NCBI GenBank assembly: GCA_902587435.1
Contig: CACILF010000002.1
Span: forward strand, 26,830 to 90,829
Direction of reading: 5' to 3'
Source of the DNA: an uncultured Pelagibacteraceae bacterium
Lineage (GTDB): Bacteria; Pseudomonadota; Alphaproteobacteria; Pelagibacterales; Pelagibacteraceae
Length of the DNA: 64,000 nt
The notes beneath the pieces are model-generated. The model searched no databases. It saw only the letters and a list, made by a program, of their open reading frames with translations, and was not told where the DNA came from. Of this stretch, positions 45,488 to 54,216 are shown piece by piece. A program made the translations under genes and the position numbers. How positions within the stretch are numbered: the first letter of the stretch is position 1; the number at the start of each line of letters is the position of its first letter.

Positions 45488-47941
45488 ATGAAAAAAATTC
45501 TGATTGCAAACCGTGGGGAAATTGCCTGTAGAATTATCGATAGTTGTAAAAAACTTAAGTTTCACTCAATAGCAGTTTATTCTGATATAGATAAAAACAG
45601 TAAACATGTAAGAAAAGCGGATGAGTCAATTCACATCGGTGCATCGAAAGCTCAAGAAAGCTATTTAAATGCAGATAAAATAATTGAAGCAGCTAAAAAA
45701 TTAAAAGCTGACGCTATTCACCCCGGTTATGGCTTTTTAGCAGAAAACGAAAAATTTGCCCAAAAAGTAATTGATTCTGGAATTATTTGGATAGGACCTA
45801 AACCAAATACAATTGTCTCAATGGGTAACAAGGATATAGCAAGAGATTTAGCTTTAAAAAGTAATTTACCTATTTGTCCAGGCTTAAATAATAAGGATTT
45901 AGAAAAAGAAGATTTAGAAAAAAAATGCAATGAAATTGGTTTTCCTATTCTAGTAAAAGCTAGTGCAGGAGGAGGCGGAATAGGAATGCAAATTGTTAAC
46001 GATTATGGAGAATTAATTAAATCTTTAGAAAAAACAAAAAATTTAGCTAAGAAAGCTTTTGGTAACAGTGACGTATTTTTAGAAAAATTTATAAAAAATG
46101 CAAGACATATAGAAATACAAATATTTGGATTTGGTAAAAAAAAAGCTGTGCATTTTTTTGAAAGAGATTGTTCTATACAAAGAAGATTTCAAAAAATTAT
46201 AGAAGAAAGTCCAGCACCAAAAATAGATAGAAAAATCTTAAATGAAATGGCACAAAGTGCAGTTAACTTTGCAAGCAATCAAAATTATGAAGGTGCTGGA
46301 ACAATAGAATTTATCTACGATGTGGATGAAAAAAAATTCTACTTTTTAGAAATGAATACAAGAATTCAAGTAGAGCATCCTGTAACTGAAAGTATAACTA
46401 ATTCAGACCTAGTAGAAATGCAAATTAAGTTTGCATTGGGTATTGATCTTGATTTAACAGAACAAAATAAAATTAATAAGAACGGTCATGCAGTTGAATG
46501 TAGATTGTATGCAGAAGATCCTTCAAAAAACTTTCTGCCCTCTCCAGGAAAAATTACAAAACTTAAAATTCCAAACATAGGTTTAACAAATATTAGATTA
46601 GATATTGGTGTTGACGAGGGAGATGAAATATCTTTTTATTACGATCCGATGATTGCAAAGATCATTTCTAAAAGTGCAAATAGAACTGAAAGTATTAATA
46701 ACATGATAAATTTTTTAAAAGATTTTGAAATTGAAGGTATTAAAACAAATAAATCTTTTTTGATATCTGTTCTACAAAATAAAACTTTTGAGGATGCAGA
46801 CTTTAATACAAAATTTATTGAAAATAATTTAACTTTATTTGCAGAAAAAAAAGAAATTAACAAGAAAGACAAGCAGCAAAATAAAAATAATGAACAAAAA
46901 TATAGCGACAAAGATGTAAAAGCATTTGAAAAAATTATTTCAAAAACTCCAAAAATTAAAAATGGTCAAGATTATACAGATAAAGATTTAAAAGAATTTG
47001 AAAATATAGTTTCATCAAAAAATAATAAGAAGAAAACTGATGAGAAAACTGAAGTAAATAACGTTCCAGGCAAAATTTACGATACTCCTAAGTTCTTACC
47101 TGCTGGTGATAAATATATGCTTATTGAGTTTGGAAACGTAATGAATTTAGAGCTAAATTTTACCGCTCAAAATCTAGCAAAGGCAATAAAAGACCACAAA
47201 GTTAAAGGCGTTTACGAAACATCTCCATGTTTTGCTTCTATGATAGTTCATTATGAACCTGAAGAAATAAAATTTAATGAATTAAAAAATGAACTTATAT
47301 CCTTAATCAACTCACTAGGACCTTCAGATGAAATAGAAATAAATAGTAGAATCTTTTCTTTTCCAACTGTTTATTTAGATAAATGGACAAAGGAATGTAT
47401 TGAAGATTATTCAAATAAAATAGCTAAAAAGAAACCTGATCCTGAACTTATAACAGAATTAAATAATCTTGAAAATATTGATCAATTTGTAAGAGTTCAT
47501 TCAACTACAGAATATTGGGTGGCAGCAATAGGTTTTTGGCCAGGTCTTCCGTTTATGATGGCTCTTGATCCAAGATGTAAGCTGACTGTTCCAAAATATA
47601 ACCCTCCAAGAACTTGGACTCCAAAAGGAACTGTTGGAATGGGTGGTGCTTCAACTTGTATTTATCCAGATCGCCTACCAGGTGGTTATCAAATTTTTGG
47701 AATTATCCCTGTTCCTATATGGGACACCAAAAAAAGTTTTCCAGTATTTGAAAATAATATATGTCTTTTTCAACCTGGTGACAGAGTAAAATTTGTACCT
47801 ACTACTTATGAAGAGTTTGACCATGTATCAAACAAAATAAAAGACGGAACATATAATTATAACATTGTTGAATATCAAAAATTCTCAGTAAAAAATTATA
47901 AAAGTTGGTTAAAAACGATTGACCATTCAAAGAGGTTTTAA
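45488..47941 (+). CDS. Biotin carboxylase fused to PxpB/AHS1 (KipI-like) domain, with a repeat-bearing linker
   Basis: This 817-residue fusion begins with a complete biotin carboxylase (residues 1 to about 450: LIANRGEIACRI, HPGYGFLAEN, KASAGGGGIGMQ, EMNTRIQVEHPVTE). Residues ~450-530 are a lysine-rich linker with two copies of the YxxxDxxxFxxI motif (Y472-D476-F480-I483 and Y496-D500-F504-I507). From about 535 comes a PxpB/AHS1 domain (GFWPGLPFMMALDPR, PKGTVGMGGASTCIYP, PGGYQIFG). The motif is the same as in the 170-residue protein of this operon. Urea carboxylase also joins such domains, but as I recall places the PxpC-like half first. The substrate is unknown. Confidence 0.88.
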   Translation: MKKILIANRGEIACRIIDSCKKLKFHSIAVYSDIDKNSKHVRKADESIHIGASKAQESYLNADKIIEAAKKLKADAIHPGYGFLAENEKFAQKVIDSGIIWIGPKPNTIVSMGNKDIARDLALKSNLPICPGLNNKDLEKEDLEKKCNEIGFPILVKASAGGGGIGMQIVNDYGELIKSLEKTKNLAKKAFGNSDVFLEKFIKNARHIEIQIFGFGKKKAVHFFERDCSIQRRFQKIIEESPAPKIDRKILNEMAQSAVNFASNQNYEGAGTIEFIYDVDEKKFYFLEMNTRIQVEHPVTESITNSDLVEMQIKFALGIDLDLTEQNKINKNGHAVECRLYAEDPSKNFLPSPGKITKLKIPNIGLTNIRLDIGVDEGDEISFYYDPMIAKIISKSANRTESINNMINFLKDFEIEGIKTNKSFLISVLQNKTFEDADFNTKFIENNLTLFAEKKEINKKDKQQNKNNEQKYSDKDVKAFEKIISKTPKIKNGQDYTDKDLKEFENIVSSKNNKKKTDEKTEVNNVPGKIYDTPKFLPAGDKYMLIEFGNVMNLELNFTAQNLAKAIKDHKVKGVYETSPCFASMIVHYEPEEIKFNELKNELISLINSLGPSDEIEINSRIFSFPTVYLDKWTKECIEDYSNKIAKKKPDPELITELNNLENIDQFVRVHSTTEYWVAAIGFWPGLPFMMALDPRCKLTVPKYNPPRTWTPKGTVGMGGASTCIYPDRLPGGYQIFGIIPVPIWDTKKSFPVFENNICLFQPGDRVKFVPTTYEEFDHVSNKIKDGTYNYNIVEYQKFSVKNYKSWLKTIDHSKRF

Positions 47942-47948
47942 AAAGAAT

Positions 47949-49076
47949 ATGGTTCAAGTAATTAAAAAAGGTTTAGAAACGTCCGTTCAGGATTATCCTG
48001 GAAGAATTGGAACTTTAAATCAAGGTTTTCCTTCCTCAGGTCCAATGGATAGTTGGTCTTTTAGGCTTGCAAATATTTTAGTGGAAAATGAATCTGGAGC
48101 AGCTGCATTAGAGTGTCAGTTTATGGGTCCAACACTTAAATTTGATAGTGATAGAATTATTGCAATAACTGGAGCTAACATGAATCCAAAGATAGATGGA
48201 AAGATTGTTCCATTGTGGGAAAGTTTAGCAGTCAAAAAGGATCAAATTTTAGAAATGTCTTATGCAACAATAGGTGCAAGAGCTTACATTGCCTTTTCTG
48301 GTGGGATAAATACCACGCCTTGGCTTGGCTCAAGATCAACTTTTCACAAAGCAGGGGTTGGTGGAATAGATGGTAAAGCAATACAAGATGGTCAAATTAT
48401 TCCTTTAAATAAATCTAAGTCATATCCTGGAAGAAAAATTAAAAAAGATTCTATCCCAGTAATGTCTACAAATAAAAAATGGTCAATAGAAGTTGTTAAA
48501 GGACCTAATGATGATTGGGTAGATGACAAAGGTCATAAAATGTTTTTAAATGCTGACTGGAAACTTCAGTCTAAAAGTGACAGAACAGGTTATAGGTTAG
48601 ATGGGCCAAAATGGTCTTTTGCTGAAAAAGCAACTAATAAAGGATTAGAGCATGGAACTTTTCCTTCGAACATTATTGATCAAGGATATCCTGCGGGAGC
48701 CATAAACTTGGCTGGACAAACTCCAATTATATTAGTCAATGATGGTCCTAGTATGGGTGGATTTATTGTTCCTTACACTGTTCCTTCTGCATCTTTTTGG
48801 AAACTTGGCCAAGCAAAACCAGGTGATAGTTTTAATTTTGTTAAAATATCTGTTGATAAAGCTCAAGAATTACGATCAGAACAAACTCAAATTTGTAGTG
48901 AAATTAGTGTGATATCGTCAAAAAAAGGTACTGATTTAAATGACAAAAAGAAAAAAATTAAAATTGATCATATAAAGATTGTTGATTTTGACAAAGAAAG
49001 AATGAATGAAAAAATAAGAACTAAATTAATGGAAAGAAGAGGAATGAAATCAATTAAAATTAGATATTTTGATTAG
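47949..49076 (+). CDS. pxpC: PxpC/AHS2 (KipA-like) biotin-dependent carboxyltransferase subunit with C-terminal tail
   Basis: The core is PxpC/KipA: VIKKGLETSVQDYPGR at the start, SSGPMDSWSFRLANILV, ALECQFMGPTL and GPNDDW. The last ~55 residues are an extra charged tail ending KIVDFDKER ... IKIRYFD, closely similar to the C-terminus of the 170-residue repeat protein and the ABC ATPase tail. It should pair with the PxpB part of the upstream fusion to form the carboxyltransferase site. The ORF track starts at 47919, overlapping the previous gene. I prefer ATG 47949 because the family N-terminus begins right there. Confidence 0.87.
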   Translation: MVQVIKKGLETSVQDYPGRIGTLNQGFPSSGPMDSWSFRLANILVENESGAAALECQFMGPTLKFDSDRIIAITGANMNPKIDGKIVPLWESLAVKKDQILEMSYATIGARAYIAFSGGINTTPWLGSRSTFHKAGVGGIDGKAIQDGQIIPLNKSKSYPGRKIKKDSIPVMSTNKKWSIEVVKGPNDDWVDDKGHKMFLNADWKLQSKSDRTGYRLDGPKWSFAEKATNKGLEHGTFPSNIIDQGYPAGAINLAGQTPIILVNDGPSMGGFIVPYTVPSASFWKLGQAKPGDSFNFVKISVDKAQELRSEQTQICSEISVISSKKGTDLNDKKKKIKIDHIKIVDFDKERMNEKIRTKLMERRGMKSIKIRYFD

Positions 49077-49093
49077 ATAGATTAAAGATATTT

Positions 49094-49312
49094 ATGACAA
49101 CAGAAGTTAAAACAACTGTGCCTGGAAATATGTGGAAAGTTTTAGTTAAAGAAGGTGATGCAGTTAAAAAAGGAGATACATTATTTATTATGGAAGTAAT
49201 GAAAACAGAAGTACATCATGACTCACCAGTTGATGGAACAATAACAAAAGTTAATGTTGTGAATGATCAGGAAGGCATTGACCCAGATACAGTTGCGGTA
49301 ATAATTGAATGA
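49094..49312 (+). CDS. Biotin carboxyl carrier protein (single biotinyl domain)
   Basis: This 72-residue protein is just the swinging biotinyl domain, with the acceptor lysine at K37 in MEVMKTE and the KEGDAVKKGDTL strand before it. The usual E(A/S)MKM context is altered to EVMKT, with threonine instead of methionine after the lysine. It carries CO2 from the biotin carboxylase to the PxpB/PxpC site and completes a three-gene split carboxylase. It has no N-terminal proline/alanine linker like acetyl-CoA carboxylase BCCP. The stop overlaps the next start (ATGA). Confidence 0.9.
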   Translation: MTTEVKTTVPGNMWKVLVKEGDAVKKGDTLFIMEVMKTEVHHDSPVDGTITKVNVVNDQEGIDPDTVAVIIE

Positions 49313-49509
49313 CAAATAAGAAAGTTGAATACTTAAAATTAATCAAAAATCTTTCAGATGACATAGGTATATCTGAAGAAGAAACAAAAAGTTTGGTTGA
49401 TATTGCGTTATCTTCTACAGACCGAAGATATGTAAATTACGAGGAACTAAAAGATGAAATTACAACTTTTCTAGTAATCAATATATTTTCTTTAATTTGT
49501 AAATTATAA
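49309..49509 (+). CDS. Small hypothetical protein
   Basis: I do not recognise this 66-residue protein. The first ~50 residues are charged and helical (SDDIGISEEETKSLVDIAL), and the C-terminal 15 are hydrophobic (FLVINIFSLICKL), which could be a membrane-contacting or protein-contacting helix. It overlaps the biotin carrier gene by 4 bp and precedes the GST gene by 5 bp, so it is likely translated with the carboxylase. It may be an accessory subunit. Confidence 0.6.
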   Translation: MTNKKVEYLKLIKNLSDDIGISEEETKSLVDIALSSTDRRYVNYEELKDEITTFLVINIFSLICKL

Positions 49510-49514
49510 ATCTT

Positions 49515-50108
49515 ATGCAAGACCAAATGATATTATACAATGGTCCAAATTCTCCCTTTGGAAGAAAGACTAAAATTACAGCTTTAGTACAAAAAATTAA
49601 TTTAGAAGAAAAAATTATAAATGTATATGAATCTGATTTTTTAGATAAACATAATCCATTGAGAAAAATTCCAACACTTCTAGTTGGACAGGAGTCAATT
49701 ACAGATAGTGATAATATATGTTTATACCTAGATTCGATTTCAAAAAAAAATACTTTGTTTCCAAAAAAAAATTATTGGCAAATAATGAATGTAACTTCTA
49801 TCGCTAATGGTTTAATGGAAGCAGTGCTAGAAAGAAGAATGGAAACTATAAGACCAGAAAATGAAAAGAGTAAAAATTTTATCAGCAAACAAGAAGTTAG
49901 GATTAAAAGAACCATTGAATGGCTAGAAAATAATTGGAACAATTATGATGAAAATAATTTAACTATGGATCAAATAACAATAGGATGCGCACTAGATTAT
50001 ACAATCTTTCGATACAATGATGAGTGGAAAACAAATAATAAAGATCTAACCGCCTGGTTTGAAAAATTTATAAAAAATCAATTTATGAAATCAACAGTTC
50101 CAGTTTAA
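49515..50108 (+). CDS. Glutathione S-transferase-family protein
   Basis: This 197-residue protein has a thioredoxin-like N-terminal domain (LYNGPNSPFGRKTKITAL, KIPTLLV, then ITDSDNICLYLD as the glutathione-binding turn) and a helical C-terminal domain. It may conjugate or isomerise an electrophile, or act in a ring-opening step. It is the last gene of the plus-strand operon and converges with the metallo-hydrolase gene with a 2-bp gap. No catalytic serine, cysteine or tyrosine can be assigned with certainty. Confidence 0.83.
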   Translation: MQDQMILYNGPNSPFGRKTKITALVQKINLEEKIINVYESDFLDKHNPLRKIPTLLVGQESITDSDNICLYLDSISKKNTLFPKKNYWQIMNVTSIANGLMEAVLERRMETIRPENEKSKNFISKQEVRIKRTIEWLENNWNNYDENNLTMDQITIGCALDYTIFRYNDEWKTNNKDLTAWFEKFIKNQFMKSTVPV

Positions 50109-50110
50109 AA

Positions 50111-50947
50111 CTAATCGTAATAAAACATTGGAGCTTTTTTCCAATCTAACCAAGTAACTGGATCATGACCCCAAACAACTTTTGCATTATATTCTTTTGC
50201 AACTTGTCTTAATTTTTTAACTGAATCTGCAGCATCAGATGAAGATGCTACTAAACCTGGTAAGCATTTATCACACCAATGGTCTCCTGTATAACATGCA
50301 TCACCAGTAAATAACATATAACCAGTTTTAGGTAGATTAACTAATACAGATTGATGACCTGGTGTATGTCCAGGTGTAAATATTAATTTTATAACCCCAT
50401 CTCCATAAACATCATAAAAATCTGTTTTTCTTCCCTGTAAAAACTTCCAACGTATATTTGGTTTATCAAAGTCTGCTTTTATATAAGCCGGTTGCGAAAA
50501 CCAATCTGGATTATAAGCATAATCATATTCTACCTTTTGAGTGATGTGTGTTGCATTTGGAAAATGCCCTATAGCACCTGAATGATCAAGATGAAGATGT
50601 GTTTGTATAACATATTTAACATCTTCAGGATTCGTATTAACGCTTTTTACCATGTCTTTACACCATTCTGAAGCTTTCATAACTGGGTCGTAAGCCTCAA
50701 CAACATGGCCCCAGTGTTTGTGTTTATCAAGCGCTGCCTCTATTGGCATTCCTCCATCAATAATTACGTCTCCTTCTGGATGTTTGATTAAAAACCATGG
50801 TACAGGAATTTCATAAGGTTCTTCACCTTGATTCATTTTTATAAATTTTAATTTTGTTTTTATTACACCTGTTTGGAACATGTATAATTTAATACCAGTA
50901 TTAAACTTTGTTGTTTGTTCAAAAATATCTTTATCTTTTTCTTTCAT
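50111..50947 (-). CDS. Metallo-beta-lactamase-fold hydrolase (lactonase-like)
   Basis: This 278-residue protein has the binuclear zinc motif THLHLDHSGAIGHF (HxHxDH), FTPGHTPGHQS, and the TGDACYTGDHW and GHDP motifs that supply the remaining ligands. It resembles N-acyl-homoserine lactonase/gamma-butyrolactonase-type enzymes (AttM/BlcC group). Next to an iron-containing alcohol dehydrogenase, a lactone or hydroxy-acid substrate would make sense, by analogy with butyrolactone pathways. It is the last gene of the rhodopsin-led minus-strand operon. Confidence 0.85.
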   Translation of the reverse strand: MKEKDKDIFEQTTKFNTGIKLYMFQTGVIKTKLKFIKMNQGEEPYEIPVPWFLIKHPEGDVIIDGGMPIEAALDKHKHWGHVVEAYDPVMKASEWCKDMVKSVNTNPEDVKYVIQTHLHLDHSGAIGHFPNATHITQKVEYDYAYNPDWFSQPAYIKADFDKPNIRWKFLQGRKTDFYDVYGDGVIKLIFTPGHTPGHQSVLVNLPKTGYMLFTGDACYTGDHWCDKCLPGLVASSSDAADSVKKLRQVAKEYNAKVVWGHDPVTWLDWKKAPMFYYD

Positions 50948-50959
50948 ATATATTTTATT

Positions 50960-52129
50960 CTACCAAGCTGAATGATAAATGTTAAGTGCGTCTTTTTCTG
51001 TCACTTCTCTTGGATTGTTAACTAACAATCTTGTTTGTTTCATTGCATCTTTTGCCATTTTTTCACACGCATTTTTAGGAATATCCACTTCTCTTAACTT
51101 TTGTGGTAATCCTAATTTTTTTGATAAACTTTCTAATTTATCTATAAATTCTGCACACACAGATTGGGCTCCTCTATTAGTATCTATTTCTGGAAAAACA
51201 TATGGAGCTAGTTCGGCATAATCTTTTGAAGCTTTTGAATCTACACTATTGAACCTTAGGACATATGGTAATACCAGAGAATTTGAAAGTCCGTGAGAAA
51301 CATGAAAAGTTCCACCAATCGGATATGCAAGAGCATGGACTGCTGCAACTGGAGAATTAGCAAACGCTTTACCAGCTAACATTGCTCCTATTAACATATT
51401 TCCTCTTGCTTCAACATTTGAACCTTCAAATACTGCCTTCTCTATAGATCCACCAAGTAATTTTAAAGCTTCTACTGATAACATTTTTGAAATAGGATTA
51501 TTATTTTTACTTGAAGATGCGTATGCTTCAATTGCATGGACCATAGCATCAATTCCTGTTGCTGCTGTAGTACCTGCTGGAAGACCTAAAGTTAAATCAG
51601 GATCTAATATAGCTAAATCAGGTAATATTATTGATGAAGAAACTCCTTTTTTTTCTTCCTCTCCAACAGTTATAATAGATACAGGTGTAACTTCTGATCC
51701 TGTGCCTGCAGTAGTTGGAATTAAAACAAGAGGTAAGCGCGGTCCTTTTGCGTTTGCAACTCCCCATGCTTCTTCTAAATTTTCACCAGAGCCAAGTATT
51801 AAAGCTGCAAGTTTAGCTACGTCCATGGAAGAGCCTCCTCCAAAACCAATAACGCCTGTTGCTTTAATTTTTTTTCCAACTTCAATTGCTTTAAGGAGAG
51901 TTTTTTTGGAAGGATCTGCTTCAACATCATCAAAAATTTCAACAGAACTAGTTTTTTTTAATTCTTTTAAAGTTTGCCCTGTTAAGCCCAATGACATTAG
52001 ACCTTTATCGGTGATAAAAAGAATACTTTGACCTAGTTTATTGGAAATTTCTTTACAACAATCTTTTGATTGACCGCTTCCATAACGAAGGCCAGGTGTT
52101 GTATTAAATTGAAAAGAATTTAAAGTCAT
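50960..52129 (-). CDS. Iron-containing (group III) alcohol dehydrogenase
   Basis: This 389-residue protein has the nucleotide motif GFGGGSSMDVAK, the family motif TTAGTGSEVTPVS and the iron ligands in GIDAMVHAIEAY and VHALAYPIGGTFHVSHG. The family interconverts alcohols and aldehydes or semialdehydes, for example 4-hydroxybutyrate. It is 6 bp after the symporter gene and 12 bp before the metallo-hydrolase gene on the same strand. The substrate cannot be read. Confidence 0.9.
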   Translation of the reverse strand: MTLNSFQFNTTPGLRYGSGQSKDCCKEISNKLGQSILFITDKGLMSLGLTGQTLKELKKTSSVEIFDDVEADPSKKTLLKAIEVGKKIKATGVIGFGGGSSMDVAKLAALILGSGENLEEAWGVANAKGPRLPLVLIPTTAGTGSEVTPVSIITVGEEEKKGVSSSIILPDLAILDPDLTLGLPAGTTAATGIDAMVHAIEAYASSSKNNNPISKMLSVEALKLLGGSIEKAVFEGSNVEARGNMLIGAMLAGKAFANSPVAAVHALAYPIGGTFHVSHGLSNSLVLPYVLRFNSVDSKASKDYAELAPYVFPEIDTNRGAQSVCAEFIDKLESLSKKLGLPQKLREVDIPKNACEKMAKDAMKQTRLLVNNPREVTEKDALNIYHSAW

Positions 52130-52135
52130 AAATTA

Positions 52136-54202
52136 TTATACAAAGTAAACATAAAACACTATTGAAAATATTGCTATTCCTATAAGAATTAAAATCCACC
52201 CATATCCCGTGCCAACTTTATCAATATAATTTACTTCTCCTTGGACCTCATCTGGGGGTTGATACAAATCATTAGCTTGAATTGGCTTGTTTGGCAGAGT
52301 TGATAAATCCATTTTGTTAGATAAAAACCATATTAAGCCTATTCCAAAAAACCACCATATTAGTTGATATCCCCAAATAGATGGTATCTTTAAAATCCAC
52401 GCTTCATATCCTGCTCCAGGTTCTCCAAAAAAATTATTACCTAAAACTTGTCCGGGACCAACACCAAAAAACAACCAAATTAAAGCTATTACGTAAGCAA
52501 ACGATCTTAATTTTGTTCTACTAGGATGTAGGCCCATATGATCATTTAAAAAATCATGAAATTTTTGTCTATGAGATCTGTACATATCAATCTTGGTAAT
52601 ATTTGAAAAACCAGAAATAGAAAAACAAATAAATACATTAAATATTAAACCCCATACTCCTGAGTGAATCGTTAAAGGCCATCTCCCCCAAGGCAATCTG
52701 TTTCCAGTAATTTGCTGTCCAATCGTTTCAGTTAAAATAACAATAATGATTCCAATAATTAAACCTGACATTGCTGCTCCTTTGGTAATCCAAGGGAACC
52801 ATAACAATCCTAATAAAACAATAATAAACTGAAAAGCTATTGCTATCGAAATTCCACTAAAAATTACCATCGCGGGTTTAGCAAACGTAGCTAAATAAAG
52901 CGAAGCTAAAAAAATTAGCAGCATAATAATTCTAGCAACAGCGAGTTCTTTTTCCCAAGGTATATTTTTATTTACATAAGCCTTGTATAAGTCTCTAGTA
53001 ATAATACTACCCGAAGTCATTAATAATGCTGAAGCTGTTGATTGAAGGGCTGCAATTATTCCAACTGCTAATAAGCCTGTTACCCAAAGAGCATATTCGT
53101 CCATTAAATTTATAATATGATAAATTATTAATGAGTGATCATTGTTTGGTATCTCTGGGAGTAAATTGCTAATTGCTAAGCCATTACTATTTACTTCCGA
53201 ATTAGCTCCTAACAAGCTTGCACCAATACCTTGAAAGGTTGTAAAAATAAATAATAATAAACCTACTACTACTGCAGAGCCCCATATTTGGTAATATGAA
53301 AATACTTTTGGATGCTTTGCAGAGTAACTCCACATAGAAAAAGAAGGTGAAAGTATAATTCCCATAAATGTTACTGTAAAAGTAAATATCATCATTGCCG
53401 TCCATGGACCACCAACTGCTTCGTTTTTACCTAAACCTGCAACCCATTGAATAACTCCTGGTAATGCAAAGTATCCGTTATAGTCTCCACCACCGTAACC
53501 ATTTGTATTTCCCCATGAACTAATTGAAGTACTTGCAATTTTTGCTAATGATTTACCAAATGAATCTAAATCACCAATGAAAGAATAAATAATAATCCCT
53601 AAAAGAATTACAGTTACAAAATATAACCATGACTGAACAACACCAACGCTAACAATTGATTTAAATCCCCCTCTTGTAACATAAAAAAGTACAATTGTAG
53701 AAACTACCCACATTCCCATTTCTCTAGAGACATAACCTTCGCTTAAAATATTTATCAGATAACCAGTTGCTCCAAAAAAAACTGCTATAAGCGGAATTGC
53801 AATAAAAAAAGTTACTAAAACAGATAAAACACGAATAGTATCACTTTTATAGTAATCATAATACATTTCACCCGGTGTAATATATCCAAATTTTCTACTT
53901 AACATCCACTGACGCTTAAAAAAAAATATACTTCCAAGTGGTACTGTTATTGCAATAAAAGCTGTTCCTACATATTGAAAACCATCATTAAAAATTAAAT
54001 TTGTTTGGGATATTACTGTTAAACCTGAAAAAGTGGCTGCTGTTGCGGCAAAGAAAAAAACCCAAGAAGAAACATTTCTATTTGCTAAATAAAATTTTTC
54101 TGGACTATCAGAATTATAATTAGATCCTCTTACACCCCAAAAAAAACAAAATGCAGCATAAACTAATATAAATATTAATAACCAAAGAGATTTTTCGGAC
54201 AT
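52136..54202 (-). CDS. Sodium:solute symporter (SSS) family transporter, long form
   Basis: This 688-residue protein has about 14 membrane segments. The SSS pattern is visible in the N-terminal half (FFAATAATFSGLTVISQ, FGYITPGEMYYDYYK). A long C-terminal region (about residues 520-688) with two or three extra segments makes it larger than PutP (about 500). It imports an organic solute with Na+. Its place directly after the dimethylformamidase-like genes and before an alcohol dehydrogenase suggests it brings in the amide or a related compound. A ribosome site (GGAAGGATTAA) precedes the ATG. Confidence 0.88.
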   Translation of the reverse strand: MSEKSLWLLIFILVYAAFCFFWGVRGSNYNSDSPEKFYLANRNVSSWVFFFAATAATFSGLTVISQTNLIFNDGFQYVGTAFIAITVPLGSIFFFKRQWMLSRKFGYITPGEMYYDYYKSDTIRVLSVLVTFFIAIPLIAVFFGATGYLINILSEGYVSREMGMWVVSTIVLFYVTRGGFKSIVSVGVVQSWLYFVTVILLGIIIYSFIGDLDSFGKSLAKIASTSISSWGNTNGYGGGDYNGYFALPGVIQWVAGLGKNEAVGGPWTAMMIFTFTVTFMGIILSPSFSMWSYSAKHPKVFSYYQIWGSAVVVGLLLFIFTTFQGIGASLLGANSEVNSNGLAISNLLPEIPNNDHSLIIYHIINLMDEYALWVTGLLAVGIIAALQSTASALLMTSGSIITRDLYKAYVNKNIPWEKELAVARIIMLLIFLASLYLATFAKPAMVIFSGISIAIAFQFIIVLLGLLWFPWITKGAAMSGLIIGIIIVILTETIGQQITGNRLPWGRWPLTIHSGVWGLIFNVFICFSISGFSNITKIDMYRSHRQKFHDFLNDHMGLHPSRTKLRSFAYVIALIWLFFGVGPGQVLGNNFFGEPGAGYEAWILKIPSIWGYQLIWWFFGIGLIWFLSNKMDLSTLPNKPIQANDLYQPPDEVQGEVNYIDKVGTGYGWILILIGIAIFSIVFYVYFV

Positions 54203-54216
54203 TTAATCCTTCCACT

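Noticed and set aside
45488-49312. Calling the carboxylase genes a urea carboxylase
   Set aside because: Domain order differs, no allophanate hydrolase is present and PxpA is added, so urea is not the best-supported substrate.
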